Shown piece after piece: positions 57,670 to 64,000 of a DNA stretch of 64,000 nucleotides. Made by a program: the position numbers and the translations under genes. Under the pieces are notes generated by a model. It had not been told where the DNA came from, did not search any database, and saw only the letters and a list, made by a program, of their open reading frames with translations. Source of the DNA: Sva-07 sp963710625. GTDB taxonomy: Bacteria > Actinomycetota > Acidimicrobiia > Acidimicrobiales > Ilumatobacteraceae. Numbering within the stretch: position 1 is the first letter of the stretch; each line of letters opens with the position of its first letter. The stretch spans positions 1-64,000 of the forward strand of contig CAVQBG010000002.1 in assembly GCA_963710625.1 (NCBI GenBank). The letters are read 5' to 3'.

Positions 57670-59804
57670 CCGCACTGGCGCTGCGTGATCTCGCTGACAT
57701 CGACGTCGGTCGACTCAAAGGTGTCGGCGACAAGAAGCGATCGTCGCTCGCGCTGCTCGGCGTCGAGAACCTCCTCGACCTGGTCACGTTCTACCCGCGT
57801 CGCTGGGTCGACCGCTCGAACGAGGCGCGCATCGCCGACCTGGTTCCGGGGACCGAGGCGCTCGTCCTCGTCACCGTGCGCTCGGTGACCAAGCGCACCA
57901 CGCGCAACCGTCGGACGATGGTGACCGCGAACGTCGGTGACGGCTCCGGGCGGATGGAGGTGGTGTTCTTCAATCAGCCGTGGCGGGAACGTCAACTCCG
58001 CGAGGGGTTGCAGATCGCGCTGTTCGGCAAGGCCGACGTGTATCGGGGTGGGCTCCAGATGTCGAACCCCGTCGTCGACCTGATCGGCGACCGGACCGGC
58101 CGGATCGTCCCGATCTACCCGCAGAGCGAGAAGGCGCAGATCAACACCTGGGAGATCGCCGGGTGGGTGGAGGAGGCGCTGCGACGGTGTCGGGAGCGCG
58201 GGATCGCCGACCCGCTCCCGGCCGACATCCGCAACCGTCTCGGGCTGCTCGCGCGGTACGACGCGCTGGGCAGCATCCACCTGCCCGAGTCGATCGCCGA
58301 GAAGGAAGAGGCGCGGCGCCGCCTGGCGTTCGACGAACTCCTGCGCGTCCAGCTGGTGCTGGTGCTGCGCAAACGGGCCATGGAGCGTGACCAGCGCGGG
58401 CTCGTGCACACCATCGACGGCGAACTGGTGCGGCGTTTCTACGACGCATTGCCGTACGACCTCACCGGCGCCCAACGGCGCGCGATCGGCGAGATCGAGG
58501 CAGACCTGGCCGCGCCGCATCCGATGCACCGTCTCCTGCAGGGTGACGTGGGTTCCGGCAAGACGGTGGTGGCGGTGGCGACGATGCTCGCAGCGGTGCA
58601 GGGTGGTCATCAGGCTGCGCTGATGGCCCCGACCGAGGTACTCGCCGATCAACACGCCTCCGGTGTGCGGGCGCTGCTCGAAGGTGTGAGCGTGCCCGAC
58701 CCCGGCAACCTCTTCGGCGACCGGCCGTTGCGCGTCGAGCTGCTGACGAACCGGGTCACGGGCGCCGAGCGCCGAGAGGTGCTCGCCGGGCTCGCCGACG
58801 GCATGGTCGACATCGTGATCGGTACCCATGCGCTGATCCAGGACGCGGTCGACTTCGCGAGCCTCGGCGCGGTCGTGGTCGACGAGCAGCACCGTTTCGG
58901 TGTCGAGCAGCGGGCGGCGCTGCGCGCCAAGACGGTCGGCGGTGCGGTTCCCGACATGCTCGTGATGACGGCGACGCCGATCCCACGTACCGCGGCGATG
59001 ACGGTGTACGGCGATCTCGACGTGAGCGTGCTCGACGAGCTTCCGCCGGGTCGGACGCCGATCGTCACGAAGTGGGCGGAGGGACCGTTGCTCGAGGCCG
59101 AGGTGTGGGCCGACATCCGCAACGAGGTCGCCACCGGCCGTCAGGCCTACGTGGTGTGTCCGTTGATCGGTGAGAGCGAGAAGCTCGAGGTCGCCTCTGC
59201 CGAGGAGACGTTCGATCGGCTCGCTGCCGTCGAACTGGCCGGTCTCCGGCTCGGGCTGCTTCACGGTCGGCTCACGTCGACCGAGAAGGAGGCGACGATG
59301 GAGTCGTTCCGAACCGGGCAGCTCGACGTGCTGGTGGCGACCACGGTGATCGAGGTCGGCGTCGACGTGCCGAACGCCACCGTGATGGCGATCCTCGATG
59401 CCGACCGGTTCGGGATCGCGCAGCTCCATCAGCTGCGCGGTCGCGTCGGGCGCGGTGCCCACGCGTCCACGTGCTGGCTGGTGACCCAGCAGCCCGCCGA
59501 CGGCGAGATCGGCGCCGGGAATCCTCGGGTCGAGGCGCTCGTGGCGACCACCGATGGGTTCGAGCTCGCTGAGGTCGACCTCGATCTGCGCGGTGAGGGC
59601 ACACTGATGTCGACGTCGCAGAAGGGGCGCAGTGACCTCAAGCTCGCGTCGCTGCGTCGCGACCGGCACCTGGTGGAGCTCGCCCGCGAGGTCGCTTTCG
59701 AGATCGTCGACGCCGATCCCGAGTTGGACACCCACCCCGATCTCGCCGATGAACTCGCCCTGCTGTTCAGCGAGCGCGACGAAGCGTTCCTCTCCAAGAG
59801 CTGA
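57666..59804 (+). CDS. recG: ATP-dependent DNA helicase RecG
   Basis: A 712-residue SF2 helicase starting with GTG at 57666, overlapping the preceding stop. The N-terminal wedge/OB domain (LKGVGDKKRSSLALLGVENL, then RFLYPRRW-like TFYPRRWVDRSNEARI) precedes motif I LLQGDVGSGKTVVAVATMLA near 293, motif II VVVDEQHRFGVEQRAALRAK near 402 (D-E-Q-H), motif III VMTATPIPRTAAMTVYGDL and motif VI QLHQLRGRVGRGAHASTCWL near 592. It remodels stalled replication forks and Holliday junctions. Lengths and motifs are all normal. Confidence 0.95.
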
Positions 59805-59820
59805 GCGCGGCAACCGTCGG

Positions 59821-59867
59821 TTCTCGTGAACTCGTCGCGGGATCACCTGCGCACGAGTTCACGAGAA
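59821..59867. repeat. Intergenic palindrome, family TTCTCGTGAACTCGT (copy 2)
   Basis: Perfect 15-bp arms TTCTCGTGAACTCGT (59821-59835) and ACGAGTTCACGAGAA (59853-59867) around a 17-nt spacer. The outer arms are identical to copy 1 at 53288-53334. It stands between the convergent recG and zinc-ribbon genes, and the right arm covers the last codons of the latter. Confidence 0.7.
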
Positions 59868-60059
59868 CGGGGTGTCGCCGCGGGCGATCTCGGCGTCGTC
59901 CTCGTCGGACATCACGAGATCCCAGCGATCGAGGCAGTCCTCGCAGCGGTAGGCGATCACGTCGCCGGGCTCCCAGATCCCGTCCTCGGGTGGATGGGTG
60001 AGCAGGAAGCAGCGGCCGCCGCAGTCGATGCAGATGATCTCTGGCGTCGGCGTGAGCAC
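59859..60059 (-). CDS. Small zinc-ribbon-like protein (66 aa)
   Basis: A 66-residue protein from a GTG at 60059: VLTPTPEIICIDCGGRCFLL, then IWEPGDVIAYRCEDCLDRWD and an acidic end. C-x-x-C-x-x-x-C and a later C-x-x-C look like a zinc ribbon. Function unknown; its divergent position next to rsmD-coaD is reported as context only. The start is uncertain because the frame stays open upstream. Confidence 0.55.
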   Translation of the reverse strand: MLTPTPEIICIDCGGRCFLLTHPPEDGIWEPGDVIAYRCEDCLDRWDLVMSDEDDAEIARGDTPFS

Positions 60060-60104
60060 GACACCAGTCTTGCCGGTGGCGCCGCCGTGGCGTGCATCTG
60101 CTCG

Positions 60105-60110
60105 TATCGT
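60105..60110 (+). promoter_or_regulatory. Candidate -10 box (TATCGT) of rsmD
   Basis: TATCGT ends 7 nt before the rsmD ATG at 60118; leaderless spacing. Confidence 0.4.
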
Positions 60111-60117
60111 TCCGAGG

Positions 60118-60660
60118 ATGCGCGTGGTTGCAGGTGAACTCGGCGGACGACGACTCGTTGCGCCCGACGGGACGTCGACGCGGCCGACCACCGATCGGGT
60201 CCGCGAGGCGGTCTTCAACTCGTTGGGCAGCGCCGGGGTGCTCGACGGTGCGATCGTCGCCGATCTCTTCGCCGGCAGCGGCGCGATCGGGATCGAAGCG
60301 CTGTCGCGCGGGGCCGCGCGCTGCGTGTTCGTCGAACGCGACCGCAAGGCGCTGCGGGCGCTCGACGACAACCTCGATGCGCTCGACCTGCGCGACCGCA
60401 GCCGGGTGGTCGCTGCCGACGCCGCGACCGCTGCCGCGACCATCGACGCGGACATCGTGTTCGCCGACCCGCCGTACGAGTTCGACGGGTGGACCGATCT
60501 CCTCGGTCGCGTCACGTCCGATCTCGTGGTCGCCGAGTCCGGTGCCGAGATCGAACCGCCGGCCGGCTGGTCGGTGGCGCGCACCAAGCGGTACGGACGC
60601 ACCCGGGTCACCTTCCTCGAACGCGACGCGCCGGTCGCTGTAGGGTCGGACTCCCAATGA
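60118..60660 (+). CDS. rsmD: 16S rRNA (guanine(966)-N2)-methyltransferase RsmD
   Basis: A 180-residue methyltransferase: MRVVAGELGGRRLVAPDGTS, RPTTDRVREAVFNSLGSAGV (family signature R-P-T-x-D-R-x-R-E-A-x-F-x-x-L), SAM-binding VADLFAGSGAIGIEALSRGA near 48 and catalytic VFADPPYEFDGW near 115. It methylates G966 of 16S rRNA using S-adenosylmethionine. Its last codons overlap coaD by 4 nt, the classic rsmD-coaD pair. Confidence 0.94.
   Translation: MRVVAGELGGRRLVAPDGTSTRPTTDRVREAVFNSLGSAGVLDGAIVADLFAGSGAIGIEALSRGAARCVFVERDRKALRALDDNLDALDLRDRSRVVAADAATAAATIDADIVFADPPYEFDGWTDLLGRVTSDLVVAESGAEIEPPAGWSVARTKRYGRTRVTFLERDAPVAVGSDSQ
60641..60646 (+). promoter_or_regulatory. Candidate -10 box (TAGGGT) inside rsmD, before coaD
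   Basis: TAGGGT ends 10 nt before the coaD ATG at 60657 and could give an internal leaderless transcript in addition to rsmD read-through. Confidence 0.3.
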
Positions 60661-61163
60661 CTGGCCGAACCACAACGGCCCGGGTGCTGTACCCGGGGAG
60701 CTTCGACCCGATCCACCTGGGACACATCGATGTCATCGAGCAGGCGCACGAACTCTTCGGCTCCGTCGTCGTCGCAGTGATGCACAACCTCGCCAAGCCG
60801 TCCGGGCTGTTCTCCGTCGACGAACGCGTCGACCTCGCACGGCAGGCCCTCGCCCATCTCGACGGTGTCTCGGTGGTCGCCCAGACCGGGCTCGCCGTCC
60901 AAGCGGCGCAGCGAGCCGACGTCGACTTCATCGTCAAGGGGCTGCGAACCGCCGGCGACTTCGAGATCGAACAGCAGATGGCCCACAACAACTACGCGGT
61001 GACGGGCGTTCGAACGGTGTATCTTCCCTGCCGCCCCGAACTGGGGTACATCAGCAGCCGCTTCGTGCGGGAGATCGCGAAGTACGGTGGAGCGATCGAT
61101 CACCTCGTGCCGGCGATCGTCGCCGACGCACTCCGCCGCACGTTCGACGGTGAGCAGAACTGA
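60657..61163 (+). CDS. coaD: Phosphopantetheine adenylyltransferase
   Basis: A 168-residue nucleotidyltransferase: RVLYPGSFDPIHLGHIDVIE (the T/S-F-D-P-x-H-x-G-H motif), FIVKGLRTAGDFEIEQQMAH and the C-terminal PELGYISSRFVREIAKYGG (I-S-S-R/S motif). It makes dephospho-CoA from 4'-phosphopantetheine and ATP, the penultimate step of CoA synthesis, and so supplies the cofactor for acyl carrier proteins. It overlaps rsmD by 4 nt and is 6 nt upstream of the DivIVA-like gene. Confidence 0.96.
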   Translation: MTGRTTTARVLYPGSFDPIHLGHIDVIEQAHELFGSVVVAVMHNLAKPSGLFSVDERVDLARQALAHLDGVSVVAQTGLAVQAAQRADVDFIVKGLRTAGDFEIEQQMAHNNYAVTGVRTVYLPCRPELGYISSRFVREIAKYGGAIDHLVPAIVADALRRTFDGEQN

Positions 61164-61169
61164 GCAACC

Positions 61170-61790
61170 ATGAGCTACGACGACCGCGACGGCGGCCAGT
61201 ACGACGATCATCACGACAACTACGACGACATCGACGACGAGTATCCCGATCCCGGCGTTCCGGGTGGGTACGTCGGCGACGCCGAAACGCTGCTGCGCCG
61301 GGCGATCGACATCGTCGCCACTGCGCCGACGATGCCACTGTCGTCGTCGCCACGCATCGACCGCGACGAGATCATCGAGCTCCTCGAGGAGTCGCTGCAC
61401 CGCCTGCCCGAAGAACTCCGCCAAGCGCGCTGGATGCTCAAGGAACGCCAGGAATTCGTCGCCAAGACGCGTCGTGAAGCCGACGAGCTGCTCGAAGCCG
61501 CGCGCGTGCGCGCCGAGCGCATGGTGCAACGAACCGAGGTCGTACGGGCCGCTGAGCAACGCGCCCGCCAGGTGATGGAGACCGCCGAGGCCGACTCCCG
61601 TCGCCTCAAGCACGAGACCGAGGACTTCCTCGACCAACGCCTCGGATCGTTCGAGATCCTGCTCGACAAGCTGCAGAAGACCGTCGGCGCAGGCCGTCAG
61701 CGGCTCTCGATCGGAACCGCGCCCGAGCACGACGCCGTCGTCGAGGAAGAAGACGACCCCACCAAGGGCTTCTTCGACCAGGACCACTGA
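61170..61790 (+). CDS. DivIVA/SepIVA-like coiled-coil protein
   Basis: A 206-residue protein with an acidic Tyr/Asp/His-rich N terminus (about 1-35), then DAETLLRRAIDIVATAPTMP, a hinge, and a long amphipathic coiled coil from about 65 to 170 (EFVAKTRREADELLEAARVR, AERMVQRTEVVRAAEQRARQ). The A-x-x-E-A-D-x-L-L-x-x-A-R-x-x-A-E pattern is typical of DivIVA-like proteins. Its position between coaD and the DUF177 gene parallels that of SepIVA, a DivIVA-like cell-envelope/division factor of mycobacteria, hence the assignment. The role in wall growth is inference. Confidence 0.75.
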   Translation: MSYDDRDGGQYDDHHDNYDDIDDEYPDPGVPGGYVGDAETLLRRAIDIVATAPTMPLSSSPRIDRDEIIELLEESLHRLPEELRQARWMLKERQEFVAKTRREADELLEAARVRAERMVQRTEVVRAAEQRARQVMETAEADSRRLKHETEDFLDQRLGSFEILLDKLQKTVGAGRQRLSIGTAPEHDAVVEEEDDPTKGFFDQDH

Positions 61791-61806
61791 TCGCCGGCAC
61801 CGCACG

Positions 61807-62322
61807 ATGGTCGACGAGCTGCGTCCGCTGAGGATCAACGCGGTCGAACTGCTCCGCCAGCCGGGCGCGGTACGAGACGTCGACGCGGTGATCGAGGCCG
61901 CCCCCCTCGACGCGCTGCACGAACGGCTCGACGGTGACATCCACGTCGAGCTGCGCCTCGAGGCGCTCAACGACGGGATCAAGGTCACGGGCACCGTGTC
62001 GGCGCCGTGGGCGACGGTCTGTCGGCGGTGCCTGGCCGACGTGGCCGGTGTCGCTCGTGGCGATGTCGACGAGCTGTACCAGATCCAACCGCTCGATCCC
62101 GACGCCTACCTGATCGAGGACGGCCAACTGGATCTCGCACCGTTGGTGCGAGAGACCGTGCTGATCGAACTCGATCTCGAACGGCAGTGCCGTGACGACT
62201 GCGCCGGTCTGTGTCCGGTGTGTGGCGTCGACCGCAACACGACCGAGTGCGATTGCGACCCCACCGTCCGAGACGATCGTTGGGCCGCACTCGAGGGCTT
62301 CGTCCCCGACGACGAGCGCTGA
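61807..62322 (+). CDS. DUF177 / YceD family protein
   Basis: A 171-residue protein: MVDELRPLRINAVELLRQPG start, DIHVELRLEALNDGIKVTGT, ATVCRRCLADVAGVARGDVD (C-x-x-C), ETVLIELDLERQCRDDCAGL and CPVCGVDRNTTECDCDP. The L-C-x-x-C-x-G segment is the YceD/DUF177 hallmark; the family is almost always next to rpmF and is linked to 23S rRNA accumulation. The next gene is rpmF, as expected. Confidence 0.9.
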   Translation: MVDELRPLRINAVELLRQPGAVRDVDAVIEAAPLDALHERLDGDIHVELRLEALNDGIKVTGTVSAPWATVCRRCLADVAGVARGDVDELYQIQPLDPDAYLIEDGQLDLAPLVRETVLIELDLERQCRDDCAGLCPVCGVDRNTTECDCDPTVRDDRWAALEGFVPDDER

Positions 62323-62482
62323 GCGACGCCCCGACCGCGGCTCGGGAGAGCCAGGGGGTCATTGGGGTGTGGGGCCGATAACGTGATGCAGCCCTTGTGG
62401 CCGGGCTCGGCCCGGTGGCGGGCAGGAATCCACCCACGAACCGGTCGAGTCGACCGAGGCGTCCCAACGAGGAAAGCGAACG

Positions 62483-62662
62483 ATGGCCGTTCCGAAGAAG
62501 AAGACATCGAAGTCGAAGACCCGCAGCCGTCGGGCGAGTGCCTGGAAGCTCGACGCACCCCCGCGCAGCCTGTGCCCGCGTTGCGGCAACGCCAAGACGC
62601 CGCACACCGTGTGCCCGTCCTGCGGCTGGTACCGCGATCGCGTCGTCGTCGACGTCGGCTGA
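62483..62662 (+). CDS. rpmF: Large ribosomal subunit protein bL32
   Basis: A 59-residue protein: MAVPKKKTSKSKTRSRRASA, WKLDAPPRSLCPRCGNAKTP, HTVCPSCGWYRDRVVVDVG. The MAVPKKK(T/R) start and C-x-x-C ... C-x-x-C (Cys31/34 and Cys44/47) identify the zinc-binding form of bL32. A GAGGAA ribosome site lies 9 nt upstream. It sits in the common DUF177-rpmF-plsX order, joining ribosome and lipid genes. Confidence 0.95.
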   Translation: MAVPKKKTSKSKTRSRRASAWKLDAPPRSLCPRCGNAKTPHTVCPSCGWYRDRVVVDVG

Positions 62663-62673
62663 TCTCCGCAACG

Positions 62674-63663
62674 ATGCTCCCCGTTGCCGTCGACGCCATG
62701 GGCGGCGACGATGCGCCAGGACCGATTCTCGCCGGTGCCCACCGCGCGTTCGCGTCCGGTATTCCGATCGTGCTCGTCGGTCCGGCCGATCTCGCAGGTC
62801 GAGAAACAGCCGACGGCCAGGTGCTCGACCTGATCGAGGCGAGTGAGGTCATCGGCATGCACGACGACCCCGCCCAGGGTGTCCGTCGCAAGAAGGACTC
62901 CACCCTCGTGCGCGCCGCCGAGGCCGTCCGCGACGGCCAGGCGAGTGCGATGATCTCGGCCGGCAACACCGGCGCCACGATGGCTGCTGCGCTGCTGCGC
63001 ATGGGTCGGATCTCCGGCGTGAAACGCCCGGCGGTTGCGACGCCGATTCCGGTCCCCGGTGCCAACCCCACGATCCTGCTCGACGCCGGCGCGAACTCCG
63101 AGGTCCAGGCCGAATGGCTCGTCCAGTTCGCGCTGATGGGTTCCGTGTACGCCCGGCAACGCTTCGGCGTCGAGGCGCCGCGGGTCGGCCTGCTCTCGAT
63201 CGGCGAGGAACCCGGCAAGGGCGACACGCTGCGCAAGGAGACCTACGAGCTGCTCGGGGCGGCGTCGCACCTGAACTTCGTCGGCAACGTCGAGGGCCGC
63301 GACGTGATGAGCGCCGACCTCGACGTGTGCGTCACCGACGGGTTCACCGGCAACGTCGTGCTCAAGACGCTCGAGGGCGGCATGCGAGTGATCGTGCGGG
63401 CGATCCTCGACGCGTTCGCCGCCGAGGACGAGTACAAGCCGCACGCCGACGCCCTGATGCCGGCACTGCTGTCCCTGTACGAGACGCTGAGCCCCGACAC
63501 CTACGGCGGTGCCGTGCTGCTCGGTGTCGACGGCGTGTGCATCATCTCCCACGGCTCGTCGGGTGAGACGGCGATCGCCAACGGCATCGGCGTCGCTCGC
63601 GACATGGTCGAGCACGACATGGTTGCCGAGATCCGCTCCGCGATCGCCCGCAACGCGGGCTGA
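62674..63663 (+). CDS. plsX: Phosphate acyltransferase PlsX
   Basis: A 329-residue enzyme: LPVAVDAMGGDDAPGPILAG start (the A-V-D-x-M-G-G-D signature), AMISAGNTGATMAAALLRMG near 88, ILLDAGANSEVQAEWLVQFA near 129, VEGRDVMSADLDVCVTDGFT near 210 and a C-terminal GVCIISHGSSGETAIANGI. It makes acyl-phosphate from acyl-ACP for phosphatidic acid synthesis. It starts 11 nt after rpmF and is followed by an acyl carrier protein gene. Confidence 0.95.
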   Translation: MLPVAVDAMGGDDAPGPILAGAHRAFASGIPIVLVGPADLAGRETADGQVLDLIEASEVIGMHDDPAQGVRRKKDSTLVRAAEAVRDGQASAMISAGNTGATMAAALLRMGRISGVKRPAVATPIPVPGANPTILLDAGANSEVQAEWLVQFALMGSVYARQRFGVEAPRVGLLSIGEEPGKGDTLRKETYELLGAASHLNFVGNVEGRDVMSADLDVCVTDGFTGNVVLKTLEGGMRVIVRAILDAFAAEDEYKPHADALMPALLSLYETLSPDTYGGAVLLGVDGVCIISHGSSGETAIANGIGVARDMVEHDMVAEIRSAIARNAG

Positions 63664-63676
63664 ACGCTGCGAGAAC

Positions 63677-63682
63677 TAGACT
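63677..63682 (+). promoter_or_regulatory. Candidate -10 box (TAGACT) of acpP
   Basis: TAGACT ends 8 nt before the GTG at 63691 with no ribosome site between, in the leaderless arrangement. Confidence 0.45.
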
Positions 63683-63690
63683 CGCCACCC

Positions 63691-63981
63691 GTGCCAGCAG
63701 AGACCCCCGCCAACCCGGGCCCACTCCAGCGCGACGAGATCTTCGAGATCGTTCGCGACCGCCTCGCCGACATCCTCGAGATCGAACCGTCGACGATCAG
63801 CGAGGGACAGTCGTTCGTCGACGACCTCGATGCGGACTCCCTGGCACTGATCGAGTTGGTCGAGGCGCTCGAGGAGACACTCAGCGAACGAACCGTCGGG
63901 TTTCGCATCGAGGACGAGGACCTCGAAGACCTCAAGACGGTGCGCGACGCCGTCGACTACGTTCACGAACGGGCGAAGTAG
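63691..63981 (+). CDS. acpP: Acyl carrier protein
   Basis: A 96-residue acidic protein from GTG 63691. An extra ~12-residue N terminus precedes helix 1 (EIFEIVRDRLADILEIEPST); the prosthetic-group motif is FVDDLDADSLALIELVEALE with Ser50, and the C-terminal helix ends VRDAVDYVHERAK. This carrier has the normal D-S-L serine, in contrast to the Thr of the four megasynthase carriers. It lies 27 nt after plsX, consistent with fatty-acid and phospholipid synthesis. Only 19 nt of the window follow it. Confidence 0.92.
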   Translation: MPAETPANPGPLQRDEIFEIVRDRLADILEIEPSTISEGQSFVDDLDADSLALIELVEALEETLSERTVGFRIEDEDLEDLKTVRDAVDYVHERAK

Positions 63982-64000
63982 TCGACGGGCCGAGCATGTC

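Noticed and set aside
62397..62846. 149-codon plus-strand frame overlapping rpmF and plsX
   Set aside because: Arginine-rich shadow; the true genes in this stretch are the 59-residue bL32 (62483-62662) and plsX (62674-63663).

Overview
The window is a high-GC, gene-dense bacterial chromosome segment with actinobacterial gene order: coaD, a SepIVA/DivIVA-like coiled coil, DUF177, rpmF; mreBCD-mrdA-rodA; tig-clpP-clpX-folC-ndk; rne, rplU-rpmA; GTP-type PEP carboxykinase. DUF2252, F420-type nitroreductase-like and LuxR/LAL-type proteins, many GTG starts and many apparently leaderless promoters fit the same picture. I infer a marine or aquatic Acidimicrobiia of the Ilumatobacter type. The lineage is inferred, since no rRNA is present.

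Layout. 1-6.5 kb: the end of a DUF2252 gene, a LuxR-type ATPase regulator, a glycine-rich stress-type membrane protein, a SulP permease and a ClC channel. 6.6-12.1 kb is a decayed accessory island. It holds a twice-frameshifted TMEM175 gene, two related ~140 bp repeat elements (R1, R2) built on TGATACATC/GATGTATCA, the 3' half of a tRNA-Pro(UGG) next to an integrase fragment (an old attachment site), a broken ISL3 transposase, an SGNH lipoprotein, a small methyltransferase-like protein, a ParDE pair and other remnants. 12.1-18.3 kb: a secreted DUF839/PhoX-like protein, a PLP-dependent lyase plus FGGY kinase operon, a nitroreductase-like protein and a hotdog thioesterase.

18.3-35 kb is the most striking region, a lipid/polyketide cluster. 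It has an acyl-CoA dehydrogenase; a PUFA-synthase-like megasynthase (KS-AT-KS-ACPx4-KR-DH, ~2,900 residues, split by one frameshift); a giant acetyl-CoA-carboxylase-like protein whose biotin carboxylase part has lost its ATP-grasp core while keeping the biotin and carboxyltransferase domains; and a convergent Sfp-type phosphopantetheinyl transferase. All four tandem carrier domains have threonine where the phosphopantetheine serine should be.

35-64 kb is mostly housekeeping: trigger factor and ClpP/ClpX proteolysis, folate and nucleotide metabolism, the rod-shape cell-wall operon, RNase E/G, ribosomal proteins L21, L27, L28 and L32, PEP carboxykinase, a FakA-like fatty-acid kinase, RecG, RsmD, CoaD, PlsX and AcpP. 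Within it, just after rne, is a ~101-residue gene read through an in-frame TGA that is followed by a textbook-like bacterial SECIS hairpin with a GGTC loop at +21 to +24. It is a strong selenoprotein candidate. At least eleven genes have a TANNNT box 6-11 nt before the start codon, suggesting widespread leaderless transcription.
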